Source: Mesorhizobium sp. INR15 (GTDB taxonomy: Bacteria > Pseudomonadota > Alphaproteobacteria > Rhizobiales > Rhizobiaceae). From it: 64,000 nt of DNA. Below are positions 25,992 through 34,022 of this stretch, piece by piece. The first letter of the stretch is position 1. Each line of letters opens with the position of its first letter. Location: assembly GCF_015500075.1 (NCBI RefSeq), contig NZ_CP045496.1, forward strand, positions 3,730,001-3,794,000, given 5' to 3'. The notes under the pieces were generated by a model. It searched no databases. It was not told where the DNA came from and was given only the letters and a program-made list of their open reading frames with translations. A program made the translations under genes and the position numbers.

Positions 25992-26378
25992 ATGCGGGAA
26001 TACTATTCGATCACAGAGCTGACCCGCGAATTCGACGTGTCGACGCGGACGCTGCGCTTCTATGAGGATGAGGGGCTGGTGCAGCCGGTGCGGCGCGGCC
26101 GCACGCGGCTGTTTCGCCCATCGGATCGGCACCTCATTCGCCAGATCATGCGCGGAAAAAGGCTCGGCTTCTCGATCAACGAGATCCGCGAAATCATCCA
26201 GATGTACAAGGCGCCGCCCGGCGAGGTCGGCCAACTCAACCTGATGATCAAGCGGATCGAGGAAAAGCGCGAGGATCTCAGGCAGAAGCGCCGGGACCTT
26301 GAGGAGACCTTGGCCGAGCTCGATCAGGCCGAAGAGTCCTGCGTCGAGCGGCTGGTGGAGCTCGGCGTCAACACCTAG
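25992..26378 (+). CDS. MerR-family transcriptional regulator (LiuR-like)
   Basis: A 128-residue regulator: winged helix-turn-helix with SITELTREFDVSTRTLRFYEDEGL at the N terminus, the wing RGRTRLFRPSD, the conserved RGKRLGFSINEIREI segment, and a long coiled coil (about 75-120, IEEKREDLRQKRRDLEETL) for dimerisation. No metal-binding cysteine pair is present, which separates it from metal-sensing MerR proteins and matches LiuR-type regulators. The start at 25992 follows GGGAGTGG. Target genes are not in the window. Confidence 0.85.
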   Translation: MREYYSITELTREFDVSTRTLRFYEDEGLVQPVRRGRTRLFRPSDRHLIRQIMRGKRLGFSINEIREIIQMYKAPPGEVGQLNLMIKRIEEKREDLRQKRRDLEETLAELDQAEESCVERLVELGVNT

Positions 26379-26397
26379 CGTTACAGGGCAGAGCTGC

Positions 26398-26874
26398 CTA
26401 AATCCAGCGCCGCACCCGTTTGGCATAGTCGCGGTATTTCTTGCCGAATTTCGCCGTCAGGATTTTTTCCTCGCCCTCGATCGTGACTTTTTGCGTGGCG
26501 AAGGCGGCGATGAACGCCATCAGCAGGAACCAGGCAATGCCGGAGACGAAGGCAACGCCGATCAGCATCAGCGTCAGGGCCAGATAGATCGGGTTGCGGG
26601 TGATGCCGAACGGGCCCGATGTAACCAGATGGTCGGGCACGGCGGTTGGGCTCAGCGTGGTTTTTGCGCGCATCATGGCGCGGATCGCGGTGAACCAGAG
26701 CGCTGCCGCGCCAAACAGCGCCACCCAGCCGGCGGCGAACAGGATGTCGCCCAGAAGGTCGCCGATCCATGGCAGCGGGACGTAGAGGCCAAGCAGGATG
26801 CTGATGAGGATGGCGGCGGCATAGATCACCGGCGGCCACGGTATGATCCCAAGCTTCGGCTGGCTGTCGGTCAT
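26398..26874 (-). CDS. Isoprenylcysteine carboxylmethyltransferase-like membrane protein
   Basis: A 158-residue membrane protein with about four to five helices and the C-terminal methyltransferase signature: SGPFGITRNPIYLAL followed by a conserved GEEKILTAKFGKKYRDYAKRV. This fold (ICMT/PEMT) methylates lipids or prenylated groups with S-adenosylmethionine; the substrate here is unknown. I trimmed the frame to ATG 26874, which overlaps the stop of the upstream gene by four bases. Confidence 0.82.
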   Translation of the reverse strand: MTDSQPKLGIIPWPPVIYAAAILISILLGLYVPLPWIGDLLGDILFAAGWVALFGAAALWFTAIRAMMRAKTTLSPTAVPDHLVTSGPFGITRNPIYLALTLMLIGVAFVSGIAWFLLMAFIAAFATQKVTIEGEEKILTAKFGKKYRDYAKRVRRWI

Positions 26875-27863
26875 TGCTGCCCTCCCTCCGTCATCTTGCT
26901 CTCGGTCTTGGCGGTGCAGGCGCCGGCGAGGTCGGACAGATGCGCCTTCCATGCCGGACTCTGGTCACCCTTGTAGAGCTTATCAAGCGTGGCTTCGCCC
27001 TCAAGCGTGTCGAGCATGCAGACACAGTAGCTCGAACAGAATTCCGTGTCGCGCGACTGTTCGCACGACATCTGGCAGGTTTTGAGGAATTGCACCTGCG
27101 GGGTTTCGACCCGGGCCGGCATGACTTGCGAGAACAGCCACACGCAGCCGATCATCAAGGGCTGGTGGATCAGGTAGAAGGCCAGGCTGTGTCGGCCGAT
27201 GAAGACGAGCGGGTTTGCCCATCGGCCCGGCGCCAAATTCGCCAATCGCGCCAGCACACCGGCACCGGAGGCAAGTTTCGCCGTGGCGATGCCGAGAAGC
27301 ACGGCGCCAAACCACGGAAACAGCGGAACGTAATCGTTGGAGCGCGGATTGATTGCCGACAGTCCGACCCACCAGAGCGCCGGGTGGTCGAAGGAATCAA
27401 ACCGCAGATAGACGGGAGCGGCGATGACCAATGCCGCCGCCAACAGCGTCAGCAGCGCCGGCAACCGCAGGAATGCCAGGCCGAGCAGGCTGGCCAGCGC
27501 AATCTCATGCAGGATGCCGAAGAAGATGAAACCGTCCGGCGTGGCGATGCGGGTGGCGATCGATATCGCGATCGCTGCTCCGGCGACCATGGCGAAACGT
27601 TTCAAGAAGCCGTTCCAGCGGATTTGCCTGTTGTGGGCGAGGAACAGGCTGACGCCGACCAGGAACAGGAAGGTCGAGGCGATGCAACGCGCATAAATCT
27701 TCCACAAGCCGAAGGCCGTCAGGCCCGGATCGGTATAGCCGAAGAACTCGAGATCCCAGGTGAAGTGGTAGCTCGCCATGGCAAGCAGGGCGATGCCGCG
27801 CAGCACGTCGATGGCGACGATGCGTTTGGGCTGCACAGTGTCAGGGGCGGTCTGGATGCTCAT
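26871..27863 (-). CDS. DUF1624 / heparan-alpha-glucosaminide N-acetyltransferase-like membrane protein with Cys-rich tail
   Basis: A 330-residue protein. Residues about 10-240 form an acyltransferase-like membrane domain starting RIVAIDVLRGIALLAMASYH, the block shared with the HGSNAT/DUF1624 family, with about seven helices. After the last helix comes a soluble tail of roughly 80 residues with six cysteines (CQMSCEQ and CSSYCVC), which I do not recognise from the family core. It is the first gene of a two-gene unit with the methyltransferase. Confidence 0.78.
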   Translation of the reverse strand: MSIQTAPDTVQPKRIVAIDVLRGIALLAMASYHFTWDLEFFGYTDPGLTAFGLWKIYARCIASTFLFLVGVSLFLAHNRQIRWNGFLKRFAMVAGAAIAISIATRIATPDGFIFFGILHEIALASLLGLAFLRLPALLTLLAAALVIAAPVYLRFDSFDHPALWWVGLSAINPRSNDYVPLFPWFGAVLLGIATAKLASGAGVLARLANLAPGRWANPLVFIGRHSLAFYLIHQPLMIGCVWLFSQVMPARVETPQVQFLKTCQMSCEQSRDTEFCSSYCVCMLDTLEGEATLDKLYKGDQSPAWKAHLSDLAGACTAKTESKMTEGGQQ

Positions 27864-28137
27864 GGTCTCGCAATCTGATTCAGGCTTTGCAGGATTGCTA
27901 TCACGGTTGCCCCGCACAAAAGAAGCAGGCCGGGCAAGGCTGTGGTGCCGATGCCGTGATGAGGGTCGCCGCCTGGCTTCCTCTCCGCCTCCGACGATTG
28001 CTGCACGGCCGCTTTAGGCCAGTGCGGGAAAGCCTTTGGCCGGCTTCGCTTTTTGCCGGGAAGGCGTCGGTTTCCTGTTACCGGCGCCAATACCGCCACG
28101 GCAGATTTCAACCGACGATTCTGCTTTGGGGAGAGCG

Positions 28138-29337
28138 ATGTCCACCCATGTGCGCCATCCGATCTGGCTCCCGGCCCTGCGGCCGGCGGATGCCCGCACC
28201 TTTGCCTCGCTCTATGCGGTCGAATCCTTTGCCCGCGCCACGGTGTCGAGCGTCATTCCGATCCAGGCCTATGAAATCCTCCACAACGAGCAGATCGTCT
28301 CGATCCTCTACACCATCGTGGCGATGCTCGGCCTGTCGGTCACGCTGTTCATGCCGATGCTGATCCGGCGATTTGCCCGGCGCTGGGTCTATACCGCAGG
28401 CGCATGCCTGCTCGCCATCGGTTCGCTGTTCTTCGTTACCCATACGCTTGCCGGGCAACTGGCCGGCATGCTCTGCCGCGTCATGGGCGCCAGCGCCTTG
28501 TCGATCACGCTCAACCTCTACATCATGGACCACATCCGCAAGACCGACTTCATGCAAGCCGAATCGCTGCGCATGGCCTGGTCGATGTTCGCCTGGACGG
28601 GCGGGCCGACGCTCGGCATCTTTCTCTACACACGCTTCGGCATCTATGCCGCGCATGGCGCGGTCGCGGTCTTCGCCATGATCCTGCTGGCGCTGTTCTG
28701 GTTCTACCGGCTCAGCGACAACCAGTCGATCCGGCCAGGCAAGACACGGCCCGCCAATCCGCTCGCCAATATTGGCCGCTTCATCAGCCAACCAAGGCTA
28801 CGGCTGGCCTGGCTGATTGCCTTCGGCCGGTCCTGTTTCTGGACGACGTTCTTCGTCTACGGACCGCTGTTCATGGTCATTACCGGTGAGGGCAAGCTCG
28901 CCGGTGGCCTGCTGGTTTCCGCCGGCAATGCGCTGCTGTTCATGGCGATCTTCTGGGGCAAGGCCGGACAGCGTTTTGGTGGCCGCCGCACCATGACATT
29001 TGCCTATTTCGCCATGTCGATCGCGCTGCTGGCCGCCGGCTTCGTCGGCGAGAGCGTGCCGCTGCTCACCGGCGCCTTCCTGCTGTGCGGCGCCTTTTTC
29101 ACCATCGCGCTTGACGCGCTCGGCTCAACCGCCTTCATGCGCTCGGTACGCTCCTACGAGCGCGCGCAGATGGCGGCGGTCTATCGCACCTATCTCGACT
29201 TTTCCGAACTGACACCGCCGCTGGTCTATTCGGTGGTGCTGGCGTTCTTCGGGTTGGGCTCGGTCTTCGCCACGCTTGGCATCCTGGCGGCGATCTGCGG
29301 TTTTGTGACCTGGCGCTATCTGCCCAAGTCGCTTTAA
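28138..29337 (+). CDS. MFS transporter
   Basis: A 399-residue, roughly twelve-helix major facilitator protein. The N-terminal half shows TLFMPMLIRRFARRWVYT after helix 2, the usual cytoplasmic loop position, and a central polar loop (RPGKTRPANPL) divides the two halves. The start at 28138 follows GGGGAGAGCG. No substrate is suggested by sequence. It converges with the Rieske gene, leaving four bases between stops. Confidence 0.85.
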   Translation: MSTHVRHPIWLPALRPADARTFASLYAVESFARATVSSVIPIQAYEILHNEQIVSILYTIVAMLGLSVTLFMPMLIRRFARRWVYTAGACLLAIGSLFFVTHTLAGQLAGMLCRVMGASALSITLNLYIMDHIRKTDFMQAESLRMAWSMFAWTGGPTLGIFLYTRFGIYAAHGAVAVFAMILLALFWFYRLSDNQSIRPGKTRPANPLANIGRFISQPRLRLAWLIAFGRSCFWTTFFVYGPLFMVITGEGKLAGGLLVSAGNALLFMAIFWGKAGQRFGGRRTMTFAYFAMSIALLAAGFVGESVPLLTGAFLLCGAFFTIALDALGSTAFMRSVRSYERAQMAAVYRTYLDFSELTPPLVYSVVLAFFGLGSVFATLGILAAICGFVTWRYLPKSL

Positions 29338-29341
29338 GGCC

Positions 29342-30538
29342 TTACAGTGCTGCCTGATGGCGATCGCGCACCCAGTTGTGGAAGCGATGCAGGTCGTATT
29401 CCTCGGGCATCAGTACGCCTGCCTGATGGCGCATCGAGCGCAGGCCTTTCTGGTTGACCTCGCAGATAGCGGCATCCTCCTCCAGCACCTGCGTGCCGAA
29501 GGTGATGATGTTGTCGATGTCGGTCGCGGCAAGCGCGTCCGGCGCGAACAGCCACTCGGCGGTCAGCTCGGTCTGTTCGGGGCCGAGCGGCACCAGCCGC
29601 ACTGACCTGACATAGTCGACATGGCCAACGATGAACATTGACGGCAGGCTGGTAGCGTAGGTCTGGCCGGCGGCGTGCTCGGCGGGCGTCAGCCCGGCAA
29701 AGACCGGGCCATGCGCCTGGCCATCGCTCGACCAGGTTTGCGCCCCGTCGCGCAGGCCGCCGGAAAACTCCGGCGCGTCGTTGTCGGCGTGGCGCGCCCA
29801 TTCGGGATCATCGTGACGGCCCATCAAGCCACGGCCATAGATCGGCACCAGCCGCGACAGGTCCTTGTGGACGCCCGGGCAATGCAGGCACTCGTTGAAG
29901 TTTTCCCAGAAGATCTTCCAGTTGCAGTTCATCACCTTGCGCAGCACGTGGCCGCTGACCAGCGTTTCGAGCGGCCAGTTGCAGAGATCGCCGGAGGCGG
30001 GGTCAAAAGCGGCTTGCGCCGAACCGGCTGCGTCTTCAGCGAGATTGACGAAGACAAAGCCGCGCCACACCGACAGCGCCACCCGATACAGCGGATGATC
30101 GGCCTTGTCGAAACCGTCGGGAAGCGATTTCGACGGCACGCGCACGAGGTCCCCGCGCAGCGAATAGGACCAGGCGTGGTAAGGACAGGTGATCAACCGT
30201 GCCTTCAGCCGCCCTTCGCTTTCCTGGCAAAGCTGCGAGCCGCGATGACGGCAGGTGTTGTGGAAGGCGCGCAGCACCCCGGTATCGTCGCGCAGCACGA
30301 CGACTTCCTGCGTTCCGATGCGGAAAGTGCGGAAAGCCAGCGGCTGGGCAAGGTCGGCCTCGCGGCAGACGAGCAGCCAATCCTTGTACCAGATCGCGTC
30401 GAGATCGCGCTGATAATTGTCCGCATCCCAATAGGCCGACGACGGCAGCGTCTGTTCGGCCTTGGTCAGTCCGTTATAGGGGGCGCGCTCGCTGGCTATA
30501 GGCTGCAGGACTGGGGGCTGCAGGACTGGGGGCTGCAT
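29342..30538 (-). CDS. Rieske non-heme iron oxygenase, GbcA/choline-monooxygenase-like
   Basis: Terminal oxygenase of 398 residues. The Rieske 2Fe-2S ligands are Cys96, His98, Cys118 and His121 (CRHRG and CPYHAW). The mononuclear iron site is in NFNECLHCPGVHKDL with His219 and His224, Glu216 occupying the bridging acidic position. The family includes glycine betaine demethylase GbcA and stachydrine demethylases, so an N-methyl demethylation role is likely. No reductase partner gene adjoins it. The N terminus contains the repeat QPPVLQPPVLQP from a 15-base DNA duplication, and the true start may be further in, at a later residue. Confidence 0.85.
   Translation of the reverse strand: MQPPVLQPPVLQPIASERAPYNGLTKAEQTLPSSAYWDADNYQRDLDAIWYKDWLLVCREADLAQPLAFRTFRIGTQEVVVLRDDTGVLRAFHNTCRHRGSQLCQESEGRLKARLITCPYHAWSYSLRGDLVRVPSKSLPDGFDKADHPLYRVALSVWRGFVFVNLAEDAAGSAQAAFDPASGDLCNWPLETLVSGHVLRKVMNCNWKIFWENFNECLHCPGVHKDLSRLVPIYGRGLMGRHDDPEWARHADNDAPEFSGGLRDGAQTWSSDGQAHGPVFAGLTPAEHAAGQTYATSLPSMFIVGHVDYVRSVRLVPLGPEQTELTAEWLFAPDALAATDIDNIITFGTQVLEEDAAICEVNQKGLRSMRHQAGVLMPEEYDLHRFHNWVRDRHQAAL
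30503..30532. repeat. 15-base tandem duplication at the Rieske gene start
   Basis: CTGCAGGACTGGGGG occurs at 30503-30517 and again at 30518-30532, followed by a partial third copy (CTGCA). In the minus-strand frame it encodes repeated QPPVL. It is a likely slippage-prone site affecting the first residues of the oxygenase. Confidence 0.9.
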
Positions 30539-30651
30539 GGCTGGCTTCCTGTTGGACCTTGACCCGACACCCGGCCATGAAGTTTGTCAATTGCGCTGTG
30601 GGCGGCGGTTTTCGCCATGGCGCATTCGCGCTGTTACCCGGCGGAATTTGG

Positions 30652-30680
30652 TTTGCCGGGCGCGGCGAATTTCCCTATAG
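30652..30680 (+). promoter_or_regulatory. Predicted promoter of the cobalamin-riboswitch transcript
   Basis: TTTGCC (30652-30657) and CTATAG (30675-30680) are separated by 17 bases and resemble the rhizobial housekeeping pattern. The predicted start falls just before the riboswitch core. Confidence 0.5.
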
Positions 30681-30684
30681 TCGC

Positions 30685-30862
30685 GCTGTCGTCGGTTCCG
30701 TTTGGAGCCAAGAGGGAATGCGGTGCGGGCAAAGTTTTTGCTCAATGCCGTGGCTGCCCCCGCAACTGTGTGCGGTAGTCCTCTCCATATGCCACTGAGG
30801 ATTTTTCTTCGGGAAGGTGGAGAAGGGCGCTAATCCGTGAGCCAGGAGACCTGCCGGCGACG
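30685..30862 (+). ncRNA. Cobalamin (AdoCbl) riboswitch
   Basis: The core elements appear in order: GGTTCC with GAGGGAATGCGGTGCGGGC at 30694-30730, GCTGCCCCCGCAACTGT near 30753, CCACTGAGG near 30792, GGGAAGG near 30811, and the B12 box AGCCAGGAGACCTGCC at 30840-30855. Downstream, GCCCTC (30880-30885) can pair with GAGGGC (30891-30896) directly before the AAAGGA ribosome binding site of cbtB; with no T run this points to control of translation. Cobalamin binding should repress cobalt uptake and the downstream cob genes. Confidence 0.93.
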
Positions 30863-30908
30863 GTGAAGTTGACTTACAGGCCCTCGGGTGGAGGGCGAAA
30901 GGACAAAG

Positions 30909-31088
30909 ATGAATACCGCTTCCGTTTCCCTCGGCACCTCCGTCTCTTCGCAGTCGCGTTTCATGCAGCTGGCGCTTTCCGCGCTGCTCGGCATTTTCGT
31001 CATCGGCTTTGTCGGTTTCTCGCACATCGATGCCGTTCACAATGCCGGTCATGACAATCGCCATTCAATGGCGTTTCCCTGCCACTGA
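30909..31088 (+). CDS. cbtB: CbtB-type cobalt transporter subunit
   Basis: A 59-residue protein with a single transmembrane helix (about 20-42) and a histidine-rich C-terminal end (HIDAVHNAGHDNRHS, then CH) suited to binding cobalt. CbtB genes characteristically follow B12 riboswitches and precede cbtA, exactly as here. The start at 30909 follows AAAGGACAAAG. CbtB supplies cobalt to the CbtA channel in genomes lacking CbiMNQO. Confidence 0.92.
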   Translation: MNTASVSLGTSVSSQSRFMQLALSALLGIFVIGFVGFSHIDAVHNAGHDNRHSMAFPCH

Positions 31089-31103
31089 CGAGGATTTGAC
31101 ATC

Positions 31104-31907
31104 ATGAACCTGTTTCGTAACGTCGTGTTCATCGCGGCGATCGCCGGGCTTGTGGCTGGCGTCGTTCTCGCCTGCATGCAGGCTTTTGCTACTGATCCGC
31201 TGATCCTGCAGGCGGAAGTTTTTGAAAAGGCCGGCGGCCACGAGCACGTCCATGCCGTGGCTCCCGCAGAAAACGCCGCAGGCACCAATGCCGCCGCCAG
31301 CACCACCGAACCCGCCGCCAGCACCATGAGCATGGCGCCGGCCGCGGCATCTGCCGCCGAGCACGAAGATGAAGGATGGGAGCCGGCTGACGGTTTTGAG
31401 CGCCATGCCTTTAGTGCGCTTTTCAATGTCGCCACCGGTATTGGTTTCGCCCTGATCCTGGTCGCGGTTTCCGAATTCGCCGGCGGCATCGGCAACTGGC
31501 GCCAAGGCGTGTTCTCGGGTCTTGCCGGCTTTGCCGTGTTCACGTTGGCGCCGGGCCTCGGCCTGCAACCCGAACTGCCGGCGATGCCGGCGGCCGAGTT
31601 GCTCCCGCGCCAGATATGGTGGACTGCAACAGCAGTGGCGACGGCGATCGGGCTTGGCCTGATTGCGTTCCGCAAGTCGCTGCCTCTGGCCATCCTTGCC
31701 GTCTTGCTGATCGTCGCACCGCACATCGTTGGTGCGCCGCAGCCCGACAGCTTCGAGACGCCGATCCCGGAAGGCCTGCACCACCAGTTCGTGGTGGCGG
31801 TGACGCTGACCAATCTGGTGTTCTGGCTGGTGCTTGGCGCTGTTGTCGGCGTCGTACGCGGACGCTTCACCGGCGCTGCGACCAGCCTGCGCGACAGCTT
31901 TGCCTGA
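31104..31907 (+). CDS. cbtA: CbtA-type cobalt transporter subunit
   Basis: A 267-residue membrane protein with five to six helices. An N-terminal helix is followed by a periplasmic loop containing GGHEHVHAV and an unusually long Ala/Thr/Ser-rich low-complexity stretch (about 60-90) before EHEDEGWEPADGFERH. Later helices end with the conserved PEGLHHQFVVAV segment. Together with CbtB it is the predicted B12-regulated cobalt importer. It overlaps the chosen cobU start by eight bases. Confidence 0.9.
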   Translation: MNLFRNVVFIAAIAGLVAGVVLACMQAFATDPLILQAEVFEKAGGHEHVHAVAPAENAAGTNAAASTTEPAASTMSMAPAAASAAEHEDEGWEPADGFERHAFSALFNVATGIGFALILVAVSEFAGGIGNWRQGVFSGLAGFAVFTLAPGLGLQPELPAMPAAELLPRQIWWTATAVATAIGLGLIAFRKSLPLAILAVLLIVAPHIVGAPQPDSFETPIPEGLHHQFVVAVTLTNLVFWLVLGAVVGVVRGRFTGAATSLRDSFA

Positions 31908-32412
31908 AAACAAGCTGACCTTCATCATTGGCGGGGCGCGCTCCGGCAAGAGCGCGCATGCCGAAACCCTGGTGACGGCTCAGCCGGCGCCATGGACCTA
32001 TATCGCGACGGCCGAAGCCTATGATGATGAGATGCGCGAGCGCATCGCGCTGCACCGCTCGCGCCGAGGCGAGGGCTGGGCGACCACCGACGCGCCGCTC
32101 GATCTTGCCGGCGCTCTCGATGCCTTGCCGGACAATCAGCCGCTGCTGCTCGACTGCCTGACCCTGTGGCTTACCAACCACATGCTGGCCGAACATGATC
32201 TCGAAGGGGAATGCCGGCGACTGACCGATGTGCTGTCGCGGCCACGCGGGCCGTGGTTCGTGGTTTCCAATGAGGTCGGGCAAGGCATCGTGCCGGACAA
32301 TGCATTGGCAAGGCGCTTCCGCGATGCCGCGGGCCGGCTCAACCAGCAGGTCGCGGCGGTTGCCAGCACGGTGCTGCTGATGGTGGCAGGGCTGCCGCTC
32401 AAGGTGAAATGA
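31900..32412 (+). CDS. cobU: Adenosylcobinamide kinase / adenosylcobinamide-phosphate guanylyltransferase
   Basis: Phosphorylates adenosylcobinamide and then attaches GMP, the activation step before the lower ligand is joined (CobP in Pseudomonas naming). From the TTG at 31900 the protein has 170 residues with the P-loop GGARSGKS (11-18), a central LLLDCLTLWLTN block and NEVGQGIVP, all family hallmarks. No ATG fits; TTG gives the expected length, while the open frame extends upstream into cbtA. It lies two bases before cobO. Confidence 0.9.
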   Translation: MPENKLTFIIGGARSGKSAHAETLVTAQPAPWTYIATAEAYDDEMRERIALHRSRRGEGWATTDAPLDLAGALDALPDNQPLLLDCLTLWLTNHMLAEHDLEGECRRLTDVLSRPRGPWFVVSNEVGQGIVPDNALARRFRDAAGRLNQQVAAVASTVLLMVAGLPLKVK

Positions 32413-32413
32413 G

Positions 32414-33043
32414 ATGACCGATATCGAAAACAAGATCATCGACGAGAAGGACGAGGAGCGCCACCGCGCCAAGATGGCCAAGCGCAAGGCCGTGCAGGAT
32501 GCCGAGGTTGCCGGGAAGACCGTCGAGAAAGGGCTGCTGATCGTCAACACTGGCCCAGGCAAGGGCAAGACCACCGCCGCCTTTGGGCTGGCGCTCCGCA
32601 TGCTCGGCTACGGCAAGCGTGTCGGCGTCGTCCAGTTCATCAAGGGCAAGTGGCATACCGGCGAGAAGGATGCCTTCGCCGCCTTTGGCGACCGCGTGAT
32701 CTGGCATGCGATGGGTGAGGGCTTCACCTGGGAAACACAGGATCTGAAGCGCGACATTGCCGCCGCCGAAGCGGCCTGGGCAAAGGTGCTGGAGCTCATG
32801 GCCGATCCGTCGATCAGCCTGCTGGTGCTCGACGAGCTGAACATCGCGCTGCGTTATGACTATCTCGATCTCGACAAGGTGGTCGCCGCCCTGAAAGCCC
32901 GGCGCGAGGGCCTGCATGTCGTCGTCACCGGCCGCAACGCCAAGCCAGCCTTGATCGAGGCCGCCGATCTGGTCACCGAGATGGGTGTCACCAAGCATCA
33001 TTTCTCGGCGGGTGTTAAGGCGCAGCAAGGCATCGAGTTCTGA
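32414..33043 (+). CDS. cobO: Cob(I)yrinic acid a,c-diamide adenosyltransferase
   Basis: Attaches the upper 5'-deoxyadenosyl ligand to the reduced corrinoid using ATP. The 209-residue protein belongs to the CobA/CobO family, with the P-loop GPGKGKTT at 47-54, QFIKGKW and the Walker B-like LLVLDELNIAL. A charged N-terminal extension (about 1-38) precedes the core. It directly follows cobU. Confidence 0.95.
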   Translation: MTDIENKIIDEKDEERHRAKMAKRKAVQDAEVAGKTVEKGLLIVNTGPGKGKTTAAFGLALRMLGYGKRVGVVQFIKGKWHTGEKDAFAAFGDRVIWHAMGEGFTWETQDLKRDIAAAEAAWAKVLELMADPSISLLVLDELNIALRYDYLDLDKVVAALKARREGLHVVVTGRNAKPALIEAADLVTEMGVTKHHFSAGVKAQQGIEF

Positions 33044-33053
33044 CGCCGAAGGC

Positions 33054-34022
33054 TTATGCCACGATAACAATAACTGAAATCACGCCGAACAGGCCAATCA
33101 GGAGGAAGTCGGCGGCCCGGTAGAGTTTCAGGGCTTGCCGGATGTCGATGCTGTCGACCTCGCGGCGGCCGCCTTCGCCCATGAACACGTCGTCGACCAT
33201 GACGCCGCCATAGCTGCGCGGGCCGGCGAGCGCCAGGCCGAGCGCGCCGGCCATAGCCGCTTCCGGCCAGCCGGCATTTGGGGACCGATGTTTCCTGGCA
33301 TCGCGCCAGATCGCTTGCCAGGCGGATTTCGGGTCGGCGCCTTTGACGAGGAATGCAGCCGCCACGATCAGCAATGCCGTCAGCCGCGATGCCGGCAGGT
33401 TGATGAGGTCGTCGAAACGCGCTGCTGCCCAGCCGAACGCTTCGTGGCGCGGGGTGCGGTGGCCGATCATCGAATCGGCGGTGTTGGCGGCCTTGTAGGC
33501 GACGCCGCCGGCAAGGCCGCCAATGCCGGTCCAGAAAGCGGGGGCGACAATGCCGTCGGAAAAGTTCTCGGCCAGGCTTTCGATGGCCGCGCGGCTAACG
33601 CCCGCGGTGTCAAGCTTTTCAGGATCGCGGCCAACGATGCGCGAGACGGCGAGACGGCCCATGGTGAGGCCACCGGTGTCGAGTGCGTCGGCGACGGCTT
33701 CGACATGTTCGTACAGGCTTTTCTGCGACAGCAGCGAACTTGCCAGGATGGCCGTGATGATCAAGCCGGAAGGGATGAACCACAGCAGGGCTTGCAGCGC
33801 GAAGGCGATTGCCGCCGGAAGCAGAACGATGACCAGAAGCGCCAGGACGCCACGTTGACGACGCAGCGCGTCGGAATCAGTGGCGCGGTTGAGCGTGCGG
33901 TCGAGAAAGGATATCAGCCTGCCGAACCACGTCACGGGATGGCCGATGGCACGGAAGAGCCCGTCCGGGTAGCCCAGAGCGAATTCGACGACCAATGAAA
34001 GAAAGGCGATCAGGACTGACAT
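33054..34022 (-). CDS. cobD: Adenosylcobinamide-phosphate synthase (CobD/CbiB)
   Basis: Membrane enzyme that joins the aminopropanol (or its phosphate) arm to adenosylcobyric acid. The 322-residue protein has several helices and the conserved blocks HPVTWFGRLI, ESLAENFSDGIVAPAFW and AYKAANTADSMIGHR. I trimmed the frame to ATG 34022. This start codon overlaps the cobC start codon on the other strand. It converges with cobO, leaving ten bases. Confidence 0.94.
   Translation of the reverse strand: MSVLIAFLSLVVEFALGYPDGLFRAIGHPVTWFGRLISFLDRTLNRATDSDALRRQRGVLALLVIVLLPAAIAFALQALLWFIPSGLIITAILASSLLSQKSLYEHVEAVADALDTGGLTMGRLAVSRIVGRDPEKLDTAGVSRAAIESLAENFSDGIVAPAFWTGIGGLAGGVAYKAANTADSMIGHRTPRHEAFGWAAARFDDLINLPASRLTALLIVAAAFLVKGADPKSAWQAIWRDARKHRSPNAGWPEAAMAGALGLALAGPRSYGGVMVDDVFMGEGGRREVDSIDIRQALKLYRAADFLLIGLFGVISVIVIVA

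Noticed and set aside
30559..30798. A 79-codon plus-strand frame over the cobalamin leader
   Set aside because: It covers the conserved riboswitch elements, which account for the sequence conservation, and resembles no protein.
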